Program-made: the position numbers and the translations under genes
DNA from: CAVZAB01 sp963773155
GTDB lineage: Bacteria > Pseudomonadota > Alphaproteobacteria > Rhizobiales > Beijerinckiaceae
Assembly (NCBI GenBank): GCA_963773155.1
Contig: CAVZAB010000012.1
Span: 62,001 to 126,000 of the forward strand
Direction: 5' to 3'
Length of the DNA: 64,000 bases
The notes under the pieces: model-generated
Database searches by the model: none
What the model was told of the DNA's origin: nothing
Seen by the model: the letters and a program-made list of their open reading frames with translations, nothing else
In this document: positions 42,719 through 52,470 of the stretch, piece by piece
Numbering within the stretch: the stretch's first letter is position 1
Layout: each line of letters starts with the position of its first letter

Positions 42719-43378
42719 TCAGGGGCAGGCGATAAGGATGCGATTGGCAAGCTTGATGCCAAAATTGGCACCGGGCGACAGGCCGGTAAAAAAGGATTCC
42801 GACAATTTTTGGGTTTCCGGCGCTTCGAGCGGTGCCGGCTTGATGATGCTCGACGAGCAGCCTTTGGGGGCGCCCTCGAGCCTGATCGGGTTGGAATCTG
42901 CGACCTCGAAAGCGACGAAATAGCTGGGGTCATAGACCTGTAGCGAGAAGGCCTTGCCGACCCTGGCCGGGGTCTTGAGCGGCAGAGTGAAAGTCAGCGT
43001 GACGAGCTTGTCCTTGCTCTCCTCGAGGAAATAATCGACGGGCGGCGCGAATTCGAGCGCTTTGCCGGAAGCCTTGCCGACCGTGAAATACCCGAATTCG
43101 GCGAGCGATTCGACATTGGTCTTGGCGAGCGGCGCCAGCTGCTCGCGGGTCGGCAGTTTGCCGTCTTGGTCGAGCCCTTCGGTGGCAAAGGCCGAATACA
43201 TGTCGTCGAATGTCCAGGAATGGCGGACGGCGCTGATCCGTCCCTCCGGATCAAACATGATGTCGGCCTTCATGGTCACGAAAACGTGCGGATGGGCTTC
43301 GGCCGGCGAAAGCGCCAGCGCGGTGGCACCGGCAATAAGGCCAAGTATCAGCCGGCAGACGGATGGCGGCGGCAGCAC
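42719..43378 (-). CDS. DUF1007-family periplasmic protein
   Basis: 219 aa with a GTG start at 43378 and GGAGAG nine bases upstream. Signal peptide ILGLIAGATALALSPAEA (about residues 10-28), mature start HPHVFVTMKADIMFDPEGRI with the HPHVF hallmark of DUF1007. Other kept segments: HSWTFDDMYSAFA and LQVYDPSYFVAFEVAD. DUF1007 proteins are periplasmic, usually coupled to NicO-type metal transporters; a metal-binding accessory role is inferred. Confidence 0.85.
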   Translation of the reverse strand: MLPPPSVCRLILGLIAGATALALSPAEAHPHVFVTMKADIMFDPEGRISAVRHSWTFDDMYSAFATEGLDQDGKLPTREQLAPLAKTNVESLAEFGYFTVGKASGKALEFAPPVDYFLEESKDKLVTLTFTLPLKTPARVGKAFSLQVYDPSYFVAFEVADSNPIRLEGAPKGCSSSIIKPAPLEAPETQKLSESFFTGLSPGANFGIKLANRILIACP

Positions 43379-43458
43379 TTCCTGGTCTCTCCAGACGAAT
43401 CCCGAGCGGCCAGTCTAACCCAAGAGCCGCAGCCCGGCCATTGACGGCGCGCGTTAAT

Positions 43459-43479
43459 TATGTCAGTAATGCTGACATA
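43459..43479. promoter_or_regulatory. Perfect inverted repeat, probable operator of the indolepyruvate oxidoreductase gene
   Basis: Arms TATGTCAG (43459-43466) and CTGACATA (43472-43479) flank TAATG. It lies 67 bp before the start at 43547. TTGACG at 43441-43446 could be a -35 element, with AGTAAT (43465-43470) inside the repeat as a weak -10. An 8-bp perfect dyad with a 5-bp spacer is the size bound by dimeric TetR/GntR/MarR-type regulators; no regulator gene is adjacent. Confidence 0.6.
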
Positions 43480-43546
43480 TACAAAAGGTGAAGGCTCGAC
43501 GATAGTTGCGTCAGCGCCGAGGGCAGGTCCAGTCGGGAGGAGCACC

Positions 43547-46500
43547 ATGACGGATGCACTGCAGGGGCCGAGCGCACAAGCAGGTCTCTCCGACATAGGG
43601 CTGAGCGACAAGTACGATCTCGGCAAAAGCCGGATCTTCGTGTCCGGAACCCAGGCGATCGTCCGGCTGTTGTTGACGCAAAGGGCCCGCGATCGCAGCG
43701 CCGGCCTGAACACCGCGGGGTTTGTCTCCGGCTATCGCGGCTCCCCGCTGGGCGGGCTCGACCAGCAATTATGGCGCGCGCGCCCCATATTGACCCGCAG
43801 TGACATAGTTTTTCAACCTGGATTGAACGAGGAACTGGCGGCGACAGCCGTCTGGGGCTCGCAGCAGGCCGAGATGCGCGGCGAAGGACGCTATGACGGT
43901 GTCTTTTCCATCTGGTATGGCAAGGGGCCGGGCGTCGACCGTTCCGGCGATGCCTTTCGGCACGCCAATTTGGCCGGGACTTCGAAGGCCGGTGGCGTGC
44001 TGGCGCTGATGGGTGACGACCACACCGCCGGAATCGTCGACCACGGCCCATCAATCCGAATTCCATTTCGTCGATGTGATGATTCCGATCCTGTCGCCGG
44101 CCGGGGTTCAAGAAGTCATCGACTACGGCCTCTACGGCTTTGCCATGAGCCGCTTCACCGGAACCTGGGTGGGCCTCAAATGCGTCAAGGATACGATCGA
44201 ATCCACCGCCTCGATCGACGGTTCGCTCGAGCGGGTCCAGCCGGTCGTTCCCGAGGCCTTCGCAATGCCGCCGGGCGGCCTCAACATTCGGCCGCGCGAC
44301 GCCATTCTTGAACAGGAAGCCCGGCTGCAGGATTACAAGCGCGAGGCAATGATCGCCTGGCTTCAGGCCAATCGGCTGAACCGGATCATTACCAGCGGCG
44401 GACCCAATGCCAAGGTCGGGGTGATCACCGTCGGCAAGTCCTATCTCGACGTTCGCCAGGCGCTCGACGATCTCGGCATCGACGAGGTCCGCGCCAATGA
44501 TTTCGGTTTGCGGCTCTACAAGATTGCCTGCCCCTGGCCGCTCGAACCGCGTGGTCTGCTCGAATTTGCCAAGGGGCTCGACCTGATCATTGTCGTCGAG
44601 GAGAAACGCTCCCTGATCGAGGTCCAGGTGCGCGAGGAACTCTATGGTTCAACGGCCCAGCCACAATGCGTCGGCAAAAAGGATGAGGCCGGCAATTGGC
44701 TGTTTCCGGTCAAGGGGGCACTCGATCCCAATGATGTCGCCATTGCGATCGGCGAGAGGCTTTTGCGCTATCATCCCAACGAGGGTCTCGAGCAGCGGGT
44801 GCACCAGCTGAGACAGGCCCAGGTCCGCCTCGCCCAGAGCGAGGATGCCGCCCAGCGCATCCCCTATTTCTGCTCGGGCTGTCCGCACAATTCCTCGACC
44901 GTTGTGCCGGCGGGCTCGCGTGCCTATGCCGGGATTGGCTGCCATTACATGGTGCAATGGATGGATCGCTCGACCGAGGGATACACTCAGATGGGCGGCG
45001 AGGGCGCCAATTGGATTGGCGAGGCGCCGTTTTCTACCCGCGACCACATCTTCCAAAATCTTGGCGATGGCACCTACAATCACTCCGGTATCTTGGCGCT
45101 GCGCTGGGCAATCGATAGCGGCGTCAACATTACCTACAAGATCCTGTTCAACGATGCGGTGGCGATGACCGGGGGGCAGCGCCTGGAAGGCGGACTGACG
45201 GTAGCCCAAATCGCCCGCCAGGTTGACGCCGAGGGCGCCAAGCAGATCGCGGTCGTGAGCGACGAGCCCTACAAATACACGACCGGCGACCAATGGCCGG
45301 CGGGCATCACAATTCACCATCGCAGCGCGCTCGACAGCGTCCAGCGCGACCTCGCCCGGATCCCCGGCACGACGGTTCTGATTTTCGACCAGACCTGCGC
45401 TGCCGAAAAGCGCCGCAAGCGCAAGCGCAACGAATATCCCGATCCCGACAAACGGGTGATCATCAACGAATTGGTCTGCGAGGGCTGTGGTGATTGTGGC
45501 AGCAAGTCCAATTGCGTGTCCGTCCAGCCGATCGAAACCGAATTTGGCCGCAAGCGAACGATCGATCAATCGAGCTGCAACAAGGACTTCTCCTGCGTCA
45601 ACGGGTTCTGTCCGTCGTTTGTCACGGTGCACGGCGCCAAGCTGAAAAAAGTCCCAGCGCCCAAAGCGCTGACCGGGCCGGCGCTGTGCGATCCGGTCCG
45701 GCGCGAAATCGGCGCCAGCCCCTATTCGATCATCGTCACCGGTGTCGGTGGCACTGGCGTGGTGACAATCGGCGCCATTCTCGGCATGGCGGCGCATATC
45801 GAGGGGAAGGGCTGCGGGATGATCGATATGGCCGGCCTCGCCCAGAAGGGCGGCGCCGTCTACAGCCATGTCAAGCTCGCCCGCAAGCCGCAGGACATTC
45901 ATGCGATCCGGGTCGCAGCCGGCGATGCGGACCTGGTGCTCGGCTGTGATCTGGTCGTTTCCGGCACGAAGAAAGTTCTGGCGGCGGTGCGCAAGGGCGA
46001 GACCGGCGTGGTGGTGAATTCGGCGGCTGTCTATCCCGGGGATTTCACCCGAAATGCCGATTTCTCGCTGCCAGTCGAACGGATCGAACGGGCGATCCGG
46101 CAGGCCGCCGGCGAGCAGGCGCGCTTCATCGATGCGAGCGCCATCGCCACCAACCTGGTCGGAAATTCGATCGCCGCCAACATGTTTATGCTGGGCTATG
46201 CCTATCAGCTTGGCCTGGTTCCGCTTGCGAGTGCGGCGATTGAGCGGGCGATCGAGCTGAATGGCGAGGCGGTCGCGATGAATCTGCAGGCCTTCTACTG
46301 GGGGCGACGTATCGTCGCCGAACCGGCCGCGGTCGAGGCGGTTTTGGCCCCGATGCGCCGGGTTGCGGAGGCCCGTGCGCCGGCCCAATCGCTCGATGCC
46401 ATGATCGAGAGAAGGGTCGCCTTCCTGACCGCCTACCAGAATAGCGCCTATGCCGAACGCTACCGACGCGGGGTGGAGCGTATCAGGGCCAAGGAGGCCG

Positions 46501-47051
46501 CCCTTGGTCCCGGTCGGACGGCGCTCAGCGAGGCGGTTGCCCGCTATCTCTTCAAGCTCATGGCGGTCAAGGACGAATATGAGGTGGCCAGGCTCTATTC
46601 CGACGGCAGCTTCGAGCGGCAAGTCGCCGCCACTTTCGAGGGCAATCTGAAATTGGAGTTCCACCTTGCCCCGCCTATCTTTGCCAAGCGCAACCCCGAG
46701 ACGGGTGTAGCGGAAAAGCGTGTGTTCGGGGCGTGGATGATGCGGGCTTTTGGCTGGCTGGCTCGCCTGCGCGCTATTCGCGGCAGCTTTCTCGATCCGT
46801 TCGGCTATACGCGAGAACGCCGCCAGGAGCGGCAGCTGATCGACGCGTATGAACAGCTTCTCGAGGAATTGGCCGCCAGCCTGACGCAAGACAACCATGC
46901 GCTGGCGGTGGCGCTGGCGTCGATCCCGGAAAAGATCCGCGGCTTCGGCCACGTCAAAGAGCGCCACGTTCTGGCCGCTAAGGCCGAGGAGGCCGCCTTG
47001 CTGGCGCGCTACCGGTCTGGTTCGACGCCGCTGAAGTTGGCCGCAGAATAG
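43547..47051 (+). CDS. Indolepyruvate:ferredoxin oxidoreductase, fused alpha/gamma type (frame interrupted near 44033)
   Basis: ATG at 43547 after GGGAGGAG. The first part (KSRIFVSGTQAIVRLLL, NTAGFVSGYRGSPLGGLDQQL, NEELAATAVWGSQQ, ALMGDDHTA) is in one frame and the rest (SSTTAHQSEFHFVDVMIPIL onward) in the next. Removing the middle base of GAATC at 44031-44035 restores 1167 aa, the normal length. Later features: thiamine-pyrophosphate core GCHYMVQWMDRST...GDGTYNHSG, cysteine clusters CEGCGDCGSKSNC and CNKDFSCVNGFC, and the gamma domain VTGVGGTGVVTIGAILGMAAH. It oxidatively decarboxylates aryl pyruvates to aryl-acetyl-CoA with ferredoxin, in aromatic amino acid catabolism. Confidence 0.9.
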
Positions 47052-47293
47052 ACGACAAACGGGGCTTGAGGCGGGCCGCCGGTCTCAGTAAAACTGCTGG
47101 TTCGCTGCGCCCTGCGATCCGCTACGTGCCGCCCCGGGGGTCTCACAATCATGCGCTGGCCGGGTGAGAGGGGATCTGCCGGCGGTTGGCCTATGGGGCT
47201 GTGTTGCGGCCGCGCTGCGATGCCGAGAGCGGGCGGTCATGGCGGCCGCTTTTGGCCCGCGTGGCGCAAGCCGGGACTCGCCACGAGGGTTTC
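47052..47293. other. Gap between the oxidoreductase gene and the next small gene
   Basis: 242 bp with no supportable gene. CCGCCCCGGGGG near 47130 is locally self-complementary, but there is no T-run to call a terminator. Confidence 0.4.
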
Positions 47294-47755
47294 ATGATTG
47301 CCTGGATCCTGCGGTTTGTCGGATGTATGGTCGCTATTGCCGGCGTTATTGTAATCGCCTTGCAGCAGAGCCTCGGCTGGGCGACGGCGCTCGCGCTTGG
47401 CACGAGTTCGCTAATTTCGGGCGCCGCGCTGATCGGCTTTGCGATGTTGCTCGAGCAGGTCGCGGAAATGAACCGGCGCATCGGACCTCTCGCCAATCTC
47501 CTCTCCGACATCGATTCCAAGCTCGGCCCGGTCCACGGTATTGCTGAAAATCTGAGCAAGCATTATGGCCTCGAGGACAAGAGCGGGCCGGCGATCGAAC
47601 AGGCCTTTACTGCCGACCCGAAACTGATCCGTGTGCTTGGCTTTGAATGTTTCGTTGCACCAGACGAAAGCTTTTGGGCGCTGACCGAGACCGGCTGGCT
47701 TCGTTACCGCAACCGCGAAGCGTTCGAGGCCCTGTTCGCCGGCAAGAAGGGGTGA
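47294..47755 (+). CDS. Small membrane-anchored protein, hypothetical
   Basis: 153 aa from the ATG at 47294 with GAGGG five bases upstream; the longer frame to 47186 lacks a ribosome site. Two hydrophobic helices (WILRFVGCMVAIAGVIVIAL and ATALALGTSSLISGAALIGFAML), then a soluble part with amphipathic LEQVAEMNRRIGPLANLLSDID and a C-terminal domain ending in TETGWLRYRNREAFEALFAG. I do not recognise the family. Oriented with the genes on either side. Confidence 0.7.
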   Translation: MIAWILRFVGCMVAIAGVIVIALQQSLGWATALALGTSSLISGAALIGFAMLLEQVAEMNRRIGPLANLLSDIDSKLGPVHGIAENLSKHYGLEDKSGPAIEQAFTADPKLIRVLGFECFVAPDESFWALTETGWLRYRNREAFEALFAGKKG

Positions 47756-47971
47756 ACCACGTCGCGCTCTCATGAGCGGCGCGCTGAACATGGCGCTTGT
47801 CACCGCAGCGGCCCCCCGAATTTGGCCTATGCGAGCGCCGATGCCGGGGTGATGACCTAACGGAGCGTAGCAATGGATGGATGATCGGACCGGCAGCACG
47901 AATGGGGCGCGGGCGGTGAAGTCGGCGAGCCCGCGGTTCCGGCTGTCTCGCGCCGAAGCTATGGAGGACTC

Positions 47972-48613
47972 ATGTATCAGCCAGCGTTTTTTCGAGAGGA
48001 ACGGCTTGAGGTCCTGCACGGGCTCGTTGCCGCCCATCCGTTCGGGCTGCTGGTCACCCGAACCAAGACCGGACTCAATGCCAATGCGGTGCCCTTTTTG
48101 ATCGATCCTGCGGCCGGCCGGCTTGGCACGCTGAAGGCCCATGTCGCGCGCGCCAATGACCAATGGCGGGATTTCGATCCCGATTACCCGGCTCTGATCG
48201 TCTTCCAGGGCGCTGATCGCTATGTCACGCCGTCCTGGTATGCGACAAAACGGATCAGCGGCAAGGTCGTGCCGACCTGGAATTATGTCATGGTTCAGGT
48301 TAGCGGTCGGCTGATCGTGCGTGACGATCGGCAATGGCTGGCCGCGCAAATCGATGCGTTGACCAGCACGCACGAGGCGCGCCGCCGGCAGCCCTGGGCG
48401 GTTGGCGATGCGCCGGAGGCCTTTGTCGAGGCGCAGATCCGCGCCATTGTTGGGCTCGAGATTCCGATCGACTCGATCGACGGCAAATGGAAGGTCAGCC
48501 AGAACCGGACATCGGCCGATCGCAAAGGCGTTGCGGAGGGGTTGCGCGAGGAAGCCGATGCGGCGGCGCTGGCGATGGCGCAGCTGGTTGAAGCGGCGCG
48601 CGGCGAGGACTGA
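47972..48613 (+). CDS. paiB: FMN-binding negative transcriptional regulator-like protein (PaiB family)
   Basis: 213 aa, ATG at 47972 with GGAGGA upstream. Typical PaiB: MYQPAFFREERLEVLHGLVAAHPFGLLVT, HVARANDQWRDF, ALIVFQGADRYVTPSWYATKRISGKVVPTWNYVMVQVSGRL and the C-terminal IDGKWKVSQNRTSADRKGVAEGL. Split-barrel FMN-binding fold. In Bacillus, PaiB lies with a GNAT (PaiA); no GNAT is adjacent here. Role in regulation is by name only. Confidence 0.87.
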   Translation: MYQPAFFREERLEVLHGLVAAHPFGLLVTRTKTGLNANAVPFLIDPAAGRLGTLKAHVARANDQWRDFDPDYPALIVFQGADRYVTPSWYATKRISGKVVPTWNYVMVQVSGRLIVRDDRQWLAAQIDALTSTHEARRRQPWAVGDAPEAFVEAQIRAIVGLEIPIDSIDGKWKVSQNRTSADRKGVAEGLREEADAAALAMAQLVEAARGED

Positions 48614-49256
48614 ACCAAGTATTGGCTTGCCTAGGACAGGACGATACGACGCCAAACTCGGCCAAGCGTCTGATTTTCACGCCGGCTTTGTCGACGATCT
48701 GCGTGTCGATGTGGCCCGCCATCAGACTGCCGTCAGCCAGACGCGGATTGGCGGCCAGAATCGGGACCTGGCGTCGCCGCCGCGCTTGCGATGGACGGCC
48801 CCGCCGAAATCGAATTCAGGTTTGCCCTTGAGCATGACGGCCGGTCGGATCGCGTTGTACAGCGCGATCCTATCGGCGTCCTGATTGAAGTTGACATCAG
48901 GCTCGGCGACAGACTATCGCCGCTATGAGGAAACTGGGCATTGGCCTTGTTGGCGCGTTCGGCGCGCTCACGCGACGAGCTTGGCGGTGCCGCCGCGGCT
49001 CTTTTCATTTTGCGGATGTCGCTGACCTCGATGACCGGTATGCTGACCGGCTCATCGGCGAGGATCTTGGCGCTTAACCCAATGAGGGCGGCCGCCGCCT
49101 CGAACAAACACGGCGCGACACTCTGCTCACCTCCAACCTCATCGCGCGCCGCTGGCATGCCTGGTTCGGCGAGCGCCGGCCGGGCAAATTGGCGCGGCTA
49201 TCGACAAAACCGCAGCCTCGCTCTAGATGCAGAACAGCGCTCGAGAAGGGAAAGTC
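48614..49256. other. 643-bp region without an assignable gene, coding-like on the minus strand
   Basis: The minus strand shows three protein-like blocks in different frames: at about 49160-48950 a stretch with ILADEPVSIPVIEVSDIRK; at 48900-48765 DVNFNQDADRIALYNAIRPA then MLKGKPEFDFGGAVHRK; and at 48752-48630 VPILAANPRLADGSLMAGHI then DTQIVDKAGVKIRRLAEFG. I do not recognise the family. A gene broken by indels, or chance, are both possible. The last 20 bases contain the hemH ribosome site (GAAGGGA). Confidence 0.35.
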
Positions 49257-50367
49257 ATGGATCTGCCGCTCGTCGATGGCCCGCAAGACAGGCGCAAAGC
49301 CATGCGCGCTCCCGGGTCTCTGCCAGCCGGCCATCCCGAAGTCCGAAGCGGCAATATTGGCGTGCTGCTGATGAATCTTGGCACGCCCGATGCGACGGAT
49401 TACTGGTCGATGCGCCGCTATCTCAAGGAGTTTCTGTCGGATCGGCGGGTAATCGAGACGCCGCGGCTGATCTGGTGGCCGATTCTCAACTTGATCGTTT
49501 TGTCGCTGCGACCGCAGAAGAAGGGCAAGGATTACGATTCCATCTGGAACAGGGCGAGAAACGAGAGCCCGCTGAAGACGACGACCCGCAGCCAGAGCGA
49601 GAAGCTGGCCAAGGCGCTCGAGGCCGGGGCGCTCGGCGGCGGCGGCAGCAAGATCGTCGTCGACTGGGCCATGCGCTACGGCAATCCTTCGGTCAAAAAC
49701 CGGCTGTTGTGGCTGCAGTCGCGGGGTTGCGACAGGATACTCTTCGTACCGCTCTATCCGCAATATGCGGCGGCAACGACGGCGACCGCCTGCGACAAGG
49801 CTTTCGAGGCGCTGATGCAGATGCGTTGGCAGCCGACCGTCCGCTTTTCGCCGCCCTATTACGACGAGCCTGCCTATATCGATGCGATCGCGGCGTCGCT
49901 GCGACGAGTCGCTTGCGGCGCTGGATTTCGAGCCGGAAGTTATCCTGTGCTCGTTCCACGGGATCCCCAAGGAATATCTCCTCAAGGGCGATCCCTACCA
50001 TTGCCAATGCGCCAAGACGGCGCGGCTGCTGCGCGAGGCGCTGCAGCTCTCGCCGGATCAATTTGTTTTGAGCTTCCAGTCGCGCTTTGGTCCGGCAGAA
50101 TGGCTGAAACCCTATACCGACGAGACCGTGATTGGTCTCGCTAAGGCAGGCATTAAACGCCTGGCCGTAATCACGCCGGGCTTTTCGGCCGATTGCCTCG
50201 AGACGATTGAGGAAATTGGCGTCGAGAACGCCGAATATTTTCTCCATAATGGCGGTGAGAAATTTGCCGCCATTCCCTGCCTCAACGACAGTGGCGAGGG
50301 GATAGAGCTGATTGTCGAGATCGTGCGGCGTGAATTGGCGGGCTGGCTGGAGCTGGAGCCGGGCTAA
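49257..50367 (+). CDS. hemH: Ferrochelatase (frame interrupted near 49908)
   Basis: ATG at 49257 with GAAGGGA upstream; an ATG at 49302 would give the more usual length. N-terminal half: IGVLLMNLGTPDATDYWSMRRYLKEFLSDRRVIE, KIVVDWAMRYGNPSV, LFVPLYPQYAAATTATACDKAF. After YIDAIAASLR the frame changes and goes on with EVILCSFHGIPKEYL (catalytic His), GDPYHCQCAKTARLLREAL, FQSRFGPAEWLKPYTDE and VITPGFSADCLETIEEIG. Removing the middle base of GAGTC at 49906-49910 joins them as SLRRSLAALDFEPE and gives 369 aa. It inserts ferrous iron into protoporphyrin IX. Because haem synthesis is usually essential, a real null is unlikely. Confidence 0.9.
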
Positions 50368-50370
50368 GCG

Positions 50371-51361
50371 TCAAGCCTCGCGCCGGTTGTGCAACCGTCT
50401 TTCCCAATTGAGCGCCTGAGTGACCATTTCCTCGAGCTTGTCGTGCTGCGGCCGCCAGCCCAGTGCCGTCTTGATCTTGTCGGCGCCGGCGACGATCGAG
50501 GCCGGATCGCCGGCGCGCCGGCCTGACAGCACAACCTTGAAATCCACACCGGAGATTCGCTTGACCGCGTCGACGACTTCGAGAACCGACAGACCGCGCC
50601 CATAGCCGCAATTGAGTGTCAGGGAGGCGCCGCCGGCGCGCAGATGGTCGAGGGCCTGGAGATGAGCATTCACCAGGTCGGTGATCTGGATGTAGTCGCG
50701 GATGCAGGAACCATCGGGGGTTGGATAGTCGGTGCCGAAAACTTCCATGTGGCTGTGCTCGCCAAGCGCGGTCTGCACGGCCCGCTTGATGAGATGGGTG
50801 GCGCGCGGCGTCGACTGGCCCATGCGGCCCTTCGGGTCGGCCCCGGCAACGTTGAAATAGCGCAAGATGACATAGCGCAGGTCATGGGCCTGGGCCACAT
50901 CGGCCAGCATCCACTCGACCATCAGCTTCGAGCGGCCATAGGGACTGAGCGGGACTTGTGGATCGTCTTCGAGGACAGGATTGCGGCGAGGCTCGCCATA
51001 GACGGCGGCGGTCGACGAGAAGATGAAATTGCCGATCTTGGCCTTGACCGCCTGTTCGAGCAGGGTGCGGGCTTTCGCGGTATTGTTGAGATAATAGCCG
51101 AGCGGGTCGAATCAGGGAATCTGGAACAACGATTTTGGCGGCGAAATGCGCAATGGCCTCAATCGGATATTCGGCGAAAATCCGGACGAGCAGGGCCTCG
51201 TCGCCGAAATCGCCGACGATCAGGTCGGCCCCCTCCGGCACGTTCCAGCGATAGCCGGTCGACAGATTATCGATGACGACGACCGTCTCGCCTTGGTCGA
51301 GAAGAGCGAGAACCATATGGCCGCCAATGTATCCGGCGCCGCCCGTAACCAAGATTGTCAT
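50371..51361 (-). CDS. galE: UDP-glucose 4-epimerase (frame interrupted near 51111)
   Basis: ATG at 51361. N-terminal NAD site ILVTGGAGYIGGHMVLALL, VIDNLSTGYRWNVPEGA, and HFAAKIVVPDS; then the frame is lost and resumes with DPLGYYLNNT, FSSTAAVYGEPRRNP, YGRSKLMVEWMLADVA (YxxxK), LRYFNVAGADPKGRMGQ and RDYIQITDLVNAHLQAL. Removing one A of GAATC at 51109-51113 gives exactly 329 aa, the family norm. Interconverts UDP-glucose and UDP-galactose for envelope polysaccharide. Divergent from galU. Confidence 0.9.
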
Positions 51362-51552
51362 TGCGTCTCTTTGCTCCGGCTCTCGGCCGAAATTGCAGTG
51401 CCGCCATTAAGGGCCCACTATTTTTGCGGTTCCGCCCCGGTGTTTCGCCTTGTTTTCTCGGCCATGATTAGCAAAAAGACAATGACCGGCCTGGCTGGGG
51501 TGGACCAGGCGGGCCCGCCCTTGAGCAAGTTTTGTCCGCCATTCAGGAACCC

Positions 51553-52446
51553 ATGATGAGAAAGCCCATCCGCAAAGCGATTTTTCCGGTGGCCGGCCTT
51601 GGTACCCGGTTCCTGCCGGCGACCAAATCGGTGCCGAAAGAAATGCTGACGATCGTTGATCGGCCGGTGCTTCAGCATGTTGTTGACGAGGCGCGCGAGG
51701 CCGGCATTGAGCATTTCGTTTTTGTGACGGGTCGCGGCAAGGGGATTATCGAGGACCATTTCGACATTGCCTATGAACTCGAGGACACGCTGAAGCGGCG
51801 TGGCAAGGAGCGTGAATTCGCGGCTTTGCGGCAAGATCTGCCGGCCGCGGGCGCGACCAGTTTCACCCGCCAGCAGGCGCCGCTCGGTCTTGGCCACGCG
51901 ATTTGGTGCGCCAGGGACATTATCGGCGACGAACCCTTCGCGGTACTTCTGCCGGATATGCTCACCCTTGCCGGCCGGCCGGCAACCAAGCGCTGTCTCG
52001 GCCAATGCATGGAAGCCTATGATCGGCACGGCGGCAATATCATTGCAATCGAGGAGGTTGCGCCGCACGAGACCCACAAATACGGGATTGTTGCAATCGG
52101 CGCTGATTATGGCCGGACCTTCGAAATTACCGGCATGGTCGAGAAGCCGGCGCCGGGCAGCGCCCCTTCGAACCTGATCATTTCCGGCCGCTATATCCTC
52201 GGCCCGGAAATTTTCGCCATTCTCCAGCACCAGGAAACAGGGGCCGGTGGCGAAATCCAGCTGACGGACGGCATGCGGCGACTGGCGATCAGCCAGCCGT
52301 TCCATGGGGTCAGGTTCGACGGCAAGACCTTCGACACGGGTTCGGCGCTCGGTTTTCTGACCGCCAATGTCGCCTTTGCCCTGACCCGTCCCGATCTTGC
52401 CGGGCCGCTCAAAGCCGAACTGGCCCGAATCGTCGGATCGCACTAG
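51553..52446 (+). CDS. galU: UTP--glucose-1-phosphate uridylyltransferase
   Basis: 297 aa from the ATG at 51553 or 51556 (AGGAA just upstream). KAIFPVAGLGTRFLPATKSVPKEMLTIVDRPVLQHVVDEA is the nucleotidyltransferase signature; FTRQQAPLGLGHAIWCARD, FAVLLPDM (metal Asp) and GIVAIGADYG follow. Makes UDP-glucose from UTP and glucose-1-phosphate. With galE divergent and kdsD downstream it forms an envelope-sugar precursor block. Confidence 0.94.
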   Translation: MMRKPIRKAIFPVAGLGTRFLPATKSVPKEMLTIVDRPVLQHVVDEAREAGIEHFVFVTGRGKGIIEDHFDIAYELEDTLKRRGKEREFAALRQDLPAAGATSFTRQQAPLGLGHAIWCARDIIGDEPFAVLLPDMLTLAGRPATKRCLGQCMEAYDRHGGNIIAIEEVAPHETHKYGIVAIGADYGRTFEITGMVEKPAPGSAPSNLIISGRYILGPEIFAILQHQETGAGGEIQLTDGMRRLAISQPFHGVRFDGKTFDTGSALGFLTANVAFALTRPDLAGPLKAELARIVGSH

Positions 52447-52470
52447 GCTGCAGCCGGGGATTGGGTCGCC

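Noticed and set aside
44649..46967. 772-aa minus-strand open frame
   Set aside because: Antisense of the indolepyruvate oxidoreductase gene; GC-rich codon bias keeps the opposite frame open.
48941..50071. 376-aa plus-strand frame in and before hemH
   Set aside because: Out of frame with hemH; low-complexity Arg/Ser/Ala.
49257..51361. Programmed ribosomal frameshifting in hemH, galE, the acyl-CoA dehydrogenase and the oxidoreductase
   Set aside because: The breaks lack a slippery heptamer with a downstream structure, and five unrelated housekeeping genes would have to share it; a motif-linked insertion explains them better.
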